From the NCBI GenBank assembly GCA_963170055.1, contig CAUJGJ010000454.1, positions 1-37,500 on the forward strand: DNA of 37,500 bases, written 5' to 3'. The number at the start of each line of letters is the position of its first letter. Positions within the stretch are counted from its first letter, which is position 1. Shown piece after piece: positions 30,401 through 35,039 of this stretch. The DNA comes from Halisarca cf. caerulea. Lineage: Eukaryota > Porifera > Demospongiae > Chondrillida > Halisarcidae. The translations under genes and the position numbers were made by a program. Under the pieces are notes generated by a model, which worked only from the letters and a program-made list of their open reading frames with translations, had not been told where the DNA came from and ran no database searches.

Positions 30401-32847
30401 CTTCTTGTCACTATTCAAACTATGCATGTAAGTTACAGGGAATCAGGAAGAGTCTATAGGTTATGAGCTCCAATTGTTAGCGTGGGGTGCCATTTGTACG
30501 TAGGTTTCAAAACAGTACCTACTGTACATACGTACATCTCTTTAAAAAAAAGACAATCCCATACATTTGATGATTTGATTGGGCGATTGGGTTAAATATC
30601 CTAACATCAAAAAATGTCCTCTCAAAATGTCCTCCTAAACTCCACATGCAGATATGTTCAGGTGCACAGCATCCCCTTTGTTTGCCGATTGTAGGGCCAT
30701 AGCTTCTCCTGTAAGGGATTGTAGATGGGGTTCAACCTCAGGTTCAACTGTGACATCATGGCAGACTACATCCCGCAGCACATGTGTACTGTATAATGTG
30801 CTGCACATGCAGGATGTAGCAATATGCACAGTGTGCACTCAGTCCAACTAAACTCTGTCTAGCCCTAGACCCATCTAGCCTCATGTATGTGTAGCCCTAT
30901 GCTCATCTAGCCCTTTGCCTACCTAGCCTTGTATCGGTTTTGCAACTTACCCTTGTTCCAAGTGTTTTTGGAGAATTCTTTTTGATAATGCCTTTTTGCA
31001 CGATCCTGTGTCAATCCTACATCCTTTTATCATGTTTAAATGGTTTTTATACACCCTTTATACAACAATTGTTATAGTATAGCACTACCTCACTATAAGT
31101 TCACACTTGATATAGAAACTTTATACTCAATAAATTCATGATCATTTGATATAAGGGTTGCACCTGCCACCCGAACTAGGGGTGAAGGCGGCCAAAGGCC
31201 GTCTTCTTCCCTAATAATAATAATAATAATATTGGGCGTTGGGTATCTTAAACAATTTTTATAGCTGAAACGCTAGTGACATGTTAGGTATGTTTAAATC
31301 CAGGAAGAAAGACAGTGTTTACCTCATACTTCACGAAAGTATCTATTAAAAAGTTCAGTGTAATTCCCATGATTCAAATCTCTGGGAGAGCAACAATAAG
31401 TATGAATTAACAGGAATTTTGAATTACGAGTAACCATATGTTGTATGGCTAATGTTGAATTCCTACATACTAAATGTCTTCATAATGGAGCAGTTAGGTG
31501 TCTGGGCGTGATGATTGATGACAGGTTGACCTGGAATGATCATGTTAGAGAGTTGAAAAGGAAGGCTTCCTTTGGTTTGTCACAGCTGAGAAGGTTGCGC
31601 TGGTTACCTACCAGGTTGAAGTGTGTTCTGTACAGTGCTTTGGTGTTATCATATTTCGACTACTGCTCTGTAGTCTGGATGGAGTGCTCCAAACAGCTTG
31701 TGCTGGAATTGGACCATCTCCAAAACAAGGGAATGAGGATCATCCTGGGGAGATCTCCTAGGGATAGTGCTACGGAGATGAGGAGAGACTTGGGATGGAC
31801 TACCCTTAAAGTGAGGAGGCACTTGTTCAGGCTTCGACTGGTGCAAAGGTGCATATTGGGGTGCACATCTAAGTGTTTGGCCAGCGTCATATCCACCAAC
31901 ACCAAAATTGGTAATCTGAGAACACGTTTTCCTCACAATTGCAGGATTCCTACAGCAAGAACTGAAGCTTTCAGACGATCATTTCAATTTCAAGGATCAC
32001 TTGATTGGAACAAACTGCCTGAATCAATCAAATCATCTAAATCATTACTTACTGTGAATCAACTCAAGATTGCTGCCGATTTACGTATACCTGTAATTTT
32101 TGTTTTGTGTTTCATGATTTCTTTTCTTGTTGACATGACTATGTGTGTGTGTTGTGATTTCCTCTTCCGCTTTCTTTGCTTCTTGTTTATGAATTGTTAC
32201 ATGTATTAAAGAGGACCCCCTTGAAAACCAGCCATGGCTGAATGGGGCATTATTTCCTCTTAAAAATTAAATAATACAATACAATACAATACAATAACAA
32301 AATGAATGGTATATATTGGCTTGATAATGCCTAGATGGAGGTTTCAAATGCAAAGAAACTATCCGAGAGTTTTACCATATGAGATGATTATCATATACTG
32401 TACCTCAGAGATCAGTAACATCGAGTAACAGGAAAGTGATCATTTAGAAAGACTAAACTGACAGCTCTATGCTTATCAAAGTCCCCTGCTCTGGATTCTT
32501 CAGCATGTTCATTCGTATCAATTAAGAGCAAATTCCCTACAAAATTCTATGTATTGTAGGTATATAGGGAACTCAAGTTGTATTTGAATTCAGCGAAAAT
32601 TCGTATTAAGCGGATTTTAATTATGTGGACTACACTGTATATCTCGAGTATATCTTAAATAATACCACAAAGCCTATGACTCAGCGAAGTACCTGCATTA
32701 TAGCATAGAAACTATGTGCTACAGGAACAAATCTTCACTGGAAAGAAAATATTAACTTACCAGCGTTACCCATACAGGTTCATCAAGAGTTCCGTCTGGT
32801 CTTGCTTCTACAACTGAAATGGCACCCACTACAGTCTCAGAATCCAT
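4574..32847 (-). CDS. YIPF6: YIPF6, Yip1-domain Golgi membrane protein; six coding exons over 28 kb
   Basis: Exons, in transcript order: 32847-32761, 29957-29879, 22655-22613, 5096-4971, 4903-4752, 4686-4574. Every junction is GT-AG, all phases agree, and the total is 600 nt (199 residues plus TAG). The match to animal YIPF6 runs through most of the protein: the block [15 protein letters not shown] (residues 30-44), DLWGP at 57-61, [12 protein letters not shown] at 113-124, and [11 protein letters not shown] near the C-terminus (178-188). Five hydrophobic stretches (about 59-72, 88-108, 118-137, 146-168, 179-197) fit the multi-span Yip1 fold. The family is known to act in Golgi membranes with Rab GTPases and COPII-related traffic. 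Human YIPF6 is about 236 residues; this one lacks roughly 30 at the N-terminus. An acceptor-like AG just before the ATG leaves open an upstream exon. Two introns are 65 and 67 bp; the other three are 2.8, 7.2 and 17.5 kb and filled with transposons. Confidence 0.93.
4752..4903 (-). CDS. YIPF6: YIPF6 exon 5 (residues 112-163)
   Basis: 152 nt, acceptor ..ccttcgttttag|A, donor TGGG|GTACGT. Encodes [19 protein letters not shown] and the next two membrane spans. Separated from exon 4 by a 67-bp intron and from exon 6 by a 65-bp intron. Confidence 0.94.
4971..5096 (-). CDS. YIPF6: YIPF6 exon 4 (residues 70-112)
   Basis: 126 nt, acceptor ..attcacatag|G, donor AATGT|GTATGTTTG. Encodes the loop [13 protein letters not shown] and the membrane span [18 protein letters not shown], aligning with GGPQFAEVFVIVWFGAVTITLN of vertebrate YIPF6. 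Valine codons are split at both borders (GT|G and GT|A). Confidence 0.93.
5951..7129 (+). CDS. Unrecognised multi-exon gene, nested antisense in YIPF6 intron 3
   Basis: Proposed exons: 5951-6000 (ATG start, reads [16 protein letters not shown]), 6122-6167, 6658-6744, one ending at 6970, and 7055-7129. The junctions look real: TCCAG|GTATCT, gtactttag|G, ATG|GTAAGTT, CGA|GTAAGTT, TCG|GTGAGTG, tctgtcttctag|GAC, CAA|GTATGC. The first three exons join in frame. Exon 3 reads [20 protein letters not shown], a charged helical segment; the last two read [10 protein letters not shown] and [17 protein letters not shown]. The weak point is exon 4: no acceptor keeps frame with the GTAAGT donor at 6745, although using GTGTGT at 6764 and an acceptor at 6938 does. 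I do not recognise the protein. Further exons may lie downstream. Confidence 0.45.
7404..7622 (-). CDS. Unrecognised 72-codon open frame with protein-like composition
   Basis: Encodes [20 protein letters not shown] and continues [20 protein letters not shown], ending at TAG. The amino-acid mix looks like a real domain rather than chance, and an acceptor-like ..gaatacag precedes it at about 7612. It sits in YIPF6 intron 3 on the same strand but is not needed for YIPF6, whose phases agree without it. May be a transposon or pseudogene remnant. Confidence 0.3.
   Translation of the reverse strand: MNTEVYVKFRINWLYSMGSKALTLDSTNRHLHEKACEICKESIAKHLGDIPSFGKVYVASQGIIIANTSIVF
7630..8188. mobile_element. 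Foldback element, family A copy 2
   Basis: About 559 bp, ends GGGTGTATAAAAACC and its complement. Same internal order as 1140-1690, with arms meeting around 7880-7910. The right end carries a small duplication (AATGGTTTTTC twice). Lies inside YIPF6 intron 3, so the primary transcript can fold into a long hairpin here. Confidence 0.87.
8543..8690. repeat. Dispersed repeat, left part, split by the Penelope element
   Basis: Shares ATTGTGTTGCTGAATTGTGT and its surroundings with 33937-34080. The continuation of the same repeat (CATAATAGGTGA..., TTAGTCTTGAATACATCTCA) lies at 10234-10450, beyond the Penelope insertion, and at 34165-34290 in the unbroken copy. Confidence 0.65.
8769..8821 (-). ncRNA. 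Candidate minimal type I hammerhead ribozyme in the Penelope end
   Basis: On the minus strand: stem I strand UAUCAUACCA, core CUGAGGA, stem II GGUAGC/GCUGCC with loop AGCUG, then GAAA-UG-UU, then stem I strand UGGUGUAAUA. Stem I pairs 9 of 10; stem II pairs 6 of 6 (one G-U). Stem III is a single A-U pair with a 2-nt loop, as in the minimal hammerheads described from Penelope-like elements. One extra A lies between CUGAGGA and stem II, which departs from consensus. Cleavage would fall 3' of the U at 8779. The matching inverted copy at 10148-10221 lacks the core. Confidence 0.6.
9029..9290 (-). pseudogene. GIY-YIG-type endonuclease domain of the Penelope element
   Basis: Open for about 75 codons: [29 protein letters not shown], then [15 protein letters not shown], the usual order of the Penelope endonuclease (CCHH-type zinc and GIY-YIG features). 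Joined to the upstream linker by a frame shift near 9270. The glycine of YIG is replaced by glutamate. Confidence 0.8.
10234..10450. repeat. Dispersed repeat, right part, continuation of 8543-8690
   Basis: Begins directly after the second target duplication. Shares CATAATAGGTGA and TTGAATACATCTCA with 34165-34290. Similarity is patchy. Confidence 0.5.
10634..11420. mobile_element. TIR element of about 790 bp
   Basis: Imperfect inverted ends (GTACTTTTTATAATAAACTA at the left, its near-complement CAGTTTATTATGAAAAGTAC at the right). Subterminal TGACCG words recur on the right side. An open frame of 115 codons (10933-11280) has no family motif and is not called as a gene. Confidence 0.6.
11604..12870. 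repeat. G-tract dispersed repeat, copy 1, interrupted by a TIR element
   Basis: 11604-11828 (from GCAGGGTTTCATTTAGGGGG through a poly-C block) and 12684-12870 together match, in inverted order, the uninterrupted copy at 28570-28960. The break at 11828/12684 is the insertion 11829-12683. Confidence 0.7.
11829..12683. mobile_element. 855-bp TIR element inserted in a repeat, CATA duplicated
   Basis: About 23-bp TIRs (GTACATGCCATAAAAAAGTT... and its near-complement) directly bounded by CATA at 11825-11828 and 12684-12687. The empty site is visible in the related repeat near 28765. Interior is AT-rich with repeated CATCGTA words; a 73-codon frame at 12051-12272 is unrecognised. Related interior sequence occurs inverted at 24412-24600, and a related end at 26568-26600. 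Confidence 0.75.
13042..13242. mobile_element. 201-bp MITE with 73-bp inverted arms
   Basis: Arms 13042-13114 and 13169-13242 pair almost throughout (TCTGCAACAATGGTATCAGG at the left end, its complement at the right). Spacer about 54 bp. No coding capacity. Confidence 0.8.
13276..14145. mobile_element. Mutator-type (MULE-like) element, identical 105-bp TIRs, 9-bp target duplication
   Basis: TIRs 13276-13380 and 14041-14145 are identical over 105 bp, beginning TAGTCTCGTGTAACACAGAC. CTTCTTTTC directly flanks both ends (13267-13275 and 14146-14154), a 9-bp target-site duplication. Long TIRs plus a 9-bp duplication are the hallmark of the Mutator superfamily. The 660-bp interior has no transposase, so it is non-autonomous. 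Identity of the two ends implies a recent insertion. Confidence 0.85.
13381..14040 (+). pseudogene. Cargo of the MULE-like element: frame-shifted coding-like sequence
   Basis: Plus-strand frames run almost end to end with shifts: [20 protein letters not shown] and [16 protein letters not shown] in one frame, ALICYKCRD in the next, then [20 protein letters not shown] and [12 protein letters not shown] in a third. The spaced cysteines (LC..RY, ICYKC) suggest the start of a zinc-binding host protein. I cannot name the source. The pattern is what a captured gene fragment (Pack-MULE style) looks like. Confidence 0.4.
14186..14232. repeat. AT microsatellite
   Basis: Interrupted (TA)n, immediately followed by the hairpin at 14233-14269. 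Confidence 0.9.
14233..14269. repeat. GC-rich hairpin next to the AT repeat
   Basis: 17-bp arms with one mismatch and loop TTC: TAGCAGGTAAGCCCGCC / GGCGGGCTCACCTGCTA. GC-rich in AT-rich surroundings, so it stands out as an inserted unit. Confidence 0.75.
14787..15480. repeat. Compound GT microsatellite block, about 700 bp
   Basis: Long (TG)n runs broken by a short unique island at 15000-15065 (TTCTACCTAGGACGAAAATT...). Within 15224-15420 the order GCATGTGG-(TG)n-ACATG-(TG)n-ACATGTCG appears twice, about 110 bp apart. The sequences on either side (AAGCTTCCCCC..., GATAGAACCCTG) belong to the G-tract repeat family. All Cys-Val and His-Thr open frames here are artefacts. Confidence 0.95.
17767..17946. 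mobile_element. 180-bp TA-flanked MITE
   Basis: TIRs TACAGTGGAACCTGTCTATT and its complement, with only small differences, TA at each edge. Internal inverted repeats of TATAGACAGGT. Typical Tc1/mariner/pogo-derived MITE. Confidence 0.8.
18590..19121 (-). pseudogene. Tc1/mariner-type transposase remnant
   Basis: Reads from an interrupted DE motif next to the poly-C tract, through [47 protein letters not shown] and LVPFMHQH, then after a shift near 18895 [14 protein letters not shown] and [12 protein letters not shown], to the C-terminus. This is the second half of a Tc1-type DDE transposase. The last catalytic position, usually E in NPIE, is D here, 34 residues after the QDN aspartate. The N-terminal DNA-binding half is missing; the copy ends abruptly at a poly-C run (19124-19142). 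Confidence 0.9.
19124..19142. repeat. Poly-C tract
   Basis: Homopolymer of about 19 C that truncates the Tc1 remnant. Confidence 0.95.
19145..19207. repeat. Two-copy 32-bp tandem repeat
   Basis: TGTAATCYTCGTGATTAACA... occurs at 19145 and 19177, followed by a degenerate third start near 19209. Confidence 0.8.
19350..20232 (+). pseudogene. BEN-like domain protein, frame-shifted or partly spliced
   Basis: Starts at ATG 19350 ([20 protein letters not shown]); a shift near 19420 leads to the long frame 19427-19921 with [17 protein letters not shown], a serine/proline-rich stretch, and a probable coiled coil ([15 protein letters not shown]). A second shift near 19917 brings in [18 protein letters not shown] and [17 protein letters not shown], ending at TAA 20230-20232. 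The last block resembles a BEN DNA-binding domain and the front resembles the small beta domain often found before it. One extra stop (TAA near 19994) lies in the third segment. Short introns could remove some defects, but none is obvious. Host gene, domesticated gene or decayed copy: undecided. Confidence 0.45.
20697..21720 (-). pseudogene. RT-plus-endonuclease-like retroelement remnant
   Basis: From right to left: [20 protein letters not shown] (N-terminal region), then [20 protein letters not shown] (RT motif C), [31 protein letters not shown], then [51 protein letters not shown] and [13 protein letters not shown]. This is a widespread invertebrate non-LTR-type RT family with a Cys/His motif and an endonuclease-like C-terminus. 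The RT core between the first two blocks is deleted, and frames are broken. A duplicated piece of it lies at 21822-21930. Confidence 0.7.
20996..21110. repeat. Direct repeat, other copy at 21822-21930
   Basis: About 110 bp (from GGTGAAGGATGAGACCTCTG) repeated in the same orientation 826 bp away with scattered mismatches. It is an internal part of the RT remnant, so the second copy is probably a separate fragment or a local duplication. Confidence 0.8.
22290..22353 (+). mobile_element. LINE 3' end with a (TGAA)n tail
   Basis: GGCTGAATGGGGCATTTTCC..TCTTAAAA followed by (TGAA)n. The same 3' end closes the LINE at 31442-32297, where the tail is (ACAAT)n. Microsatellite tails are typical of L2/CR1-type LINEs. 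Confidence 0.7.
22613..22655 (-). CDS. YIPF6: YIPF6 exon 3 (residues 56-70)
   Basis: A 43-nt micro-exon, acceptor ..ctgtag|GG and donor CTGT|GTGAGTTC. It completes the split tryptophan and encodes [13 protein letters not shown], the family signature and the start of the first membrane span. Found by requiring the family motif, phase and splice sites together; it is far too short to see as an open frame. Confidence 0.92.
22819..23600. mobile_element. Broken MITE interrupted by another TIR element
   Basis: 22819-22989 and 23525-23600 look like the two halves of one element related to the ACAGTGGAACCTGT type (ACAGTGAAACCTGTAAATAA; GTGGTCACTATAAACAAGTG). They are separated by 22990-23524. Confidence 0.45.
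22990..23524. mobile_element. 535-bp TIR element
   Basis: Perfect 19-bp TIRs: AGTACATAAATAAGGTAAC and its complement. Interior rich in GTTAAC/GTTAGC-like words in both orientations. No coding capacity. Confidence 0.65.
24412..24600. repeat. Inverted partial copy of the 11829-12683 element
   Basis: TTTTGCAAATGATGAT and TGATGATTTTACCAT with flanking sequence match the left interior of 11829-12683 in reverse. Confidence 0.6.
25295..25646. mobile_element. hAT-type MITE, nested
   Basis: Ends CAGTGTTTCCCCCA and TTGGGGAAACACTG are inverted repeats of the hAT type; AACAGGGCGG recurs near each end. No clear 8-bp duplication. Confidence 0.6.
25687..26139 (-). pseudogene. 150-codon frame with one internal stop, inside the TIR element
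   Basis: From ATG 26139: [40 protein letters not shown], then TAA at 25944-25942, then in the same frame [15 protein letters not shown] and [20 protein letters not shown] to a stop at 25687. Basic and helical throughout. Unrecognised; it could be a captured host fragment or the element's own protein. Confidence 0.35.
26805..27546. mobile_element. TIR element of about 740 bp
   Basis: Ends TAGGAGGCAAAAGTTTGGTTAC and its exact complement, with similarity continuing outward. Contains the palindrome at 27206-27245. No transposase seen. Confidence 0.7.
27206..27245. repeat. 40-bp palindrome related to 4441-4471
   Basis: 19-bp arms with one mismatch around TG, starting CCATAGACACT like the palindrome in the YIPF6 3' UTR. 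Confidence 0.8.
27925..28060. repeat. G-tract dispersed repeat, partial copy
   Basis: CAGGGTTTCATTTAG followed by two long G tracts (27952-27958, 27985-28000). Same opening as 11604 and, inverted, 28960. Confidence 0.7.
28570..28960. repeat. G-tract dispersed repeat, copy 2, uninterrupted
   Basis: Inverted relative to 11604-12870. Contains GTGGAAGCTCCCCCCCACTA, the ACCAATGGTTCTTATAAGGT block, and a 20-base G tract at 28908-28929. Serves as the empty-site reference for the insertion at 11829-12683. Confidence 0.7.
29459..29580. mobile_element. Diverged arm of a family A foldback element
   Basis: TATAAACCAATTAAAATGGT...ACACAGGGCCATGCAAAAAG...AAAACTTGGAACAAGAGT keeps the order of the left arm of 1140-1690 but with many differences. 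No partner arm follows. Confidence 0.6.
29667..29843. mobile_element. 177-bp TA-flanked MITE
   Basis: Ends TACAGTGAATTCTCG and CGAGAATTCACTGTA-like (GAGAATTCACTGTA). Repeated CCGGATAT/TTAATC words inside. Tc1/mariner or pogo type. It ends 36 bp from YIPF6 exon 2. Confidence 0.75.
29879..29957 (-). CDS. YIPF6: YIPF6 exon 2 (residues 30-56)
   Basis: 79 nt between a pyrimidine-rich acceptor (ttgtttctctgcacag) and donor GACT|GTAAGTGG. Encodes [20 protein letters not shown] and a LLQD end, matching the RDLKAVGKKF...YPRK...LLRDW block of vertebrate YIPF6. The tryptophan codon is split T|GG with exon 3. Confidence 0.93.
30638..30765 (-). pseudogene. Retroelement fragment abutting half a foldback element
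   Basis: Reads [20 protein letters not shown] and continues [18 protein letters not shown]: the endonuclease-like C-terminal part of the same RT family as 20697-21720. Its right edge coincides with the centre of the foldback element at 30766. Confidence 0.7.
30766..31056. mobile_element. Right half of a family A foldback element
   Basis: Starts at the central spacer (CTACATCCCGCAGCACATGT) and runs to the end GGTTTTTATACACCC. The whole left arm is absent and replaced by the retroelement fragment at 30638-30765. Confidence 0.85.
31442..32297 (+). pseudogene. 5'-truncated L2/CR1-like LINE, end of RT ORF and 3' tail
   Basis: Open for 254 codons: [80 protein letters not shown]. This is the region after the RT catalytic core in L2/CR1/Jockey-type LINEs (YCSVVW and WNKLP signatures). 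The catalytic motifs are absent because of 5' truncation. The 3' end GGCTGAATGGGGCATTATTT..TCTTAAAA is followed by (ACAAT)n at 32270-32297, and matches 22290-22353. Lies antisense in YIPF6 intron 1. Confidence 0.85.
32761..32847 (-). CDS. YIPF6: YIPF6 exon 1 (residues 1-29)
   Basis: Opens with an ATG in good context (aaaaATGG) and ends at a strong donor, CTG|GTAAGTTAAT, phase 0. It encodes [13 protein letters not shown] followed by an acidic, [16 protein letters not shown] stretch that aligns with the segment before the conserved RDL block of YIPF6. The sequence just upstream (tgtatataacag) could be a 3' splice site, so the true start may lie in an earlier exon, or the 5' UTR may be spliced. 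Confidence 0.85.
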
Positions 32848-32872
32848 TTTTCTGTTATATACAGGAATGCGT

Positions 32873-33713
32873 TAGTCTGGCGCAGCCGACCCTTTGACGT
32901 CAGTCTCCGAAAATGGCCGACGAACACTTGTCTGTGTTTGTCGGCCGACAAACACTTCTCTGTGGATCACTCCATGACCTGCCCATGTGGAGGTTTTCCA
33001 ACCCTGCGTCACAATGAGCTCCGCAACATCACAGCTCAACTAATCACTGAAGTGTGTCACAATGTTGGTATTGAGCCAAACCGCCTCCAACCTCTGTCTG
33101 AAGAACGTCTATAGCAGAGAAGTGCAAATTGTGATGCTGGTGCTCGGTTATATATTGTGGCAGACAACTTCTGGGGAGATGGATGACGTGCATTCTTTGA
33201 TGTGAGGGTATTCTGCCCACTAGCACAGAGTTACCGTCAAATCAGTGTTGAAGCCTGCTACAGATCTAGAGAACAAGAGAAGAGGCGCAGCTATGATGAA
33301 AGAGTCAGAGAAGTAGAGAGAGGGACCTTTCCCTCCTTGTTTTCTCAACATCGGTAGGGGTTGCTCCAGCAGCTTCAGTGGTGTATAAGAGATTGGCATC
33401 ACTCATCTAAGACAAGAGGGACCAATCGTATTCAGTTACCATCAGCTGGATCCGATATCGACTGTCCTTTGCCCTCTTGAGGGCTGCCTTCAGATGTTTG
33501 CAAGGGTTCAGATCAGCAAAAGGCTGTCCCAGAAGCACCTGGTCTACTGTTCAAGACATGGAAATGGCCAGTACCAACTGCAGGATTGATTACCACTGAC
33601 TGAGAGTTAACTTAAATATGTCAACTTAATTGTGTATTTTAGTATGACGTAATTATTATTATTGTTTTGTTCGAAAATGGCCGAGCGTGGATTGGGTCGG
33701 CTACGCCAGACTA
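32873..33713. mobile_element. TAGTCTGGCG MITE, copy 2, split by a retroelement
   Basis: Left end TAGTCTGGCGCAGCCGACC, right end GGTCGGCTACGCCAGACTA. CGAAAATGGCCGA occurs at 32908-32920 and 33672-33684, bounding the insertion 32921-33671. Without it, the MITE would be only about 77 bp. It begins 26 bp upstream of the YIPF6 ATG. Confidence 0.75.
32921..33671 (+). pseudogene. 5'-truncated RT-family retroelement, C-terminal part, with 13-bp target duplication
   Basis: Reads MTCPCGGFPTLRHNELRNIT, LITEVCHNVGIEPNRLQPLS, ARLYIVADNFWGD, RAFFDVRVFCPLAQSYRQIS, CYRSREQEKRRSYDERVREV and, after shifts, SWIRYRLSFALLRAAFRCLQ, with a final stop near 33600. D..FFDVRVF...K..Y resembles the core of a restriction-like (PD-D/E-K) endonuclease; that reading is inference. 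Several stops and shifts. The perfect 13-bp flanking repeat indicates insertion by retrotransposition. Confidence 0.75.
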
Positions 33714-34772
33714 GTCTCGCGTAGGGCCCTAACCTAACCTGCAACTGGTCACCGCCAAAAGGCGAGAATAAAATGGCAGCTGGAAGTGGGGCTGGGAACA
33801 AGAATAGTCGCCGCAAACCTCTCCAAATAGAATAAAATATGGTGGCCGGGCTGATGCACGAGCTGATGCACAGGCCAATGTACAAGCTATCATGCAATCA
33901 TGGAATACCCCCCACTCCAGCCATAGCTAAAGTATACTAGTTGCGAACAAAGTTCAGAACCTCGCGGGATTGTGTTGCTGAATTGTGTCACATGATAATA
34001 TTGTCAATGACTAATGTGTTGCACTACAGCATGTATCAGTGTCACCCTTTCGTCTGAGTATTATTATGCATTGGGCAAATCCAACACACTGCACTGATGG
34101 GTACATGGTCACTTGTTGGCACAGTGGGTGGTTTCCCTTGTTGACCACCTTGCTTCCTGTGTATGTACATAATAGGTGACACATATGCTATAAGTATGCC
34201 TTCAGTTTTGACACTACAGACATTATGAGAGATGCTGATGTTTGTCTTGAATGCATCTCACTGAAGCATATTATGTTACATGATTTGTATGTTTTTTTTA
34301 CGGACTGGCCACATTTCATGACAAATACCAGTATCCCAGTTCATTTGTTCCCATTCACTGTTTGTGGAGAAAAGTGATCACTATGTTGGTCATATGCAAT
34401 GTGTGGCAATATGTTTGTCTGTCCTGCATAATCAGCTGGATGCTATAGATCCAACTCACTTTGGTTCTGTCATTTGGGATCAAGTACGTAGATAAGATTA
34501 TGTGTCTGAGAATGTTTGAGAATGGTGTGATCTTGGTTGTTGTACTGTACTTGTAAATGATTATTCTGATCACAGTCTGTGTTTCACTTGGTTTCTGTGA
34601 TAATTACATGAAACCTAAAGTCAGTAGCTTTCAAATTAGTCGAACAAAACAACAAGACTTAGTGGGGTCGAAACTTTTTGAAACCATCTTGAAATTTACC
34701 ATATGTACTCTTATAATTAGAATACTCCATGGAGTATATATATATTATAGACTCTATGATCATACACCATGC
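33714..34772. other. YIPF6 upstream region, no recognised gene
   Basis: Contains a possible divergent start at 33773 (MAAGSGAGNKNSRRKPLQIE then stop) and the dispersed repeat 33937-34290. No convincing exon. Confidence 0.5.
33937..34290. repeat. Unbroken copy of the repeat split at 8543-8690 / 10234-10450
   Basis: Shares ATTGTGTTGCTGAATTGTGT with 8570s, and CATAATAGGTGA plus TTGAATGCATCTCA with the 10.3-kb side. Some intermediate sequence differs. Confidence 0.6.
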
Positions 34773-34891
34773 TAGTCCTACGTATAGCCAGATCCATATT
34801 CGCTGTGACTGACATCACCGGGAAGGCTCACCCGGTGACATCAGTCCCTGAGAATGGCCGAGTGAGACTGGGTCTGAACTACGCCAGACTA
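34773..34891. mobile_element. TAGTCTGGCG MITE, copy 3, degenerate left arm
   Basis: Central hairpin CTGACATCACCGGG.../...CCCGGTGACATCAG and right end ACGCCAGACTA are intact; the left arm has diverged. Confidence 0.65.
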
Positions 34892-34905
34892 ACACCACAC
34901 ATGCA

Positions 34906-34996
34906 GGGTGAACTCTAGTCCAATCAGCTGTGACCCACGTTTATACACAAGCACTGGGATATGGGTCACAGCTGGCTGGACTAGGTGAACTCATGC
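34906..34996. repeat. Short inverted repeat
   Basis: GAACTCTAGTCCAATCAGCTGTGACCCA pairs imperfectly with TGGGTCACAGCTGGCTGGACTAGGTGAACTC across a 28-bp spacer. MITE-like; starts 15 bp after copy 3 above. Confidence 0.65.
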
Positions 34997-35039
34997 AAGG
35001 ATGAAGCCACACATCAATACATCACAAATGTCGCCTGAC

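Larger units (their letters stand above)
29958..32760 (-). other. YIPF6 intron 1 (2.8 kb) and its contents
   Basis: GTAAGT...CAG intron. From right to left it contains a plus-strand 5'-truncated LINE (31442-32297), an AAT microsatellite (31210-31231), half of a foldback element (30766-31056) fused to a retroelement fragment (30638-30765), and about 0.7 kb (29958-30637) in which I recognise nothing. Confidence 0.85.

Noticed and set aside
33607..33897. 96-codon minus-strand frame upstream of YIPF6
   Set aside because: It runs across the MITE edge and unrelated sequence and shows no YIPF6 N-terminal similarity.
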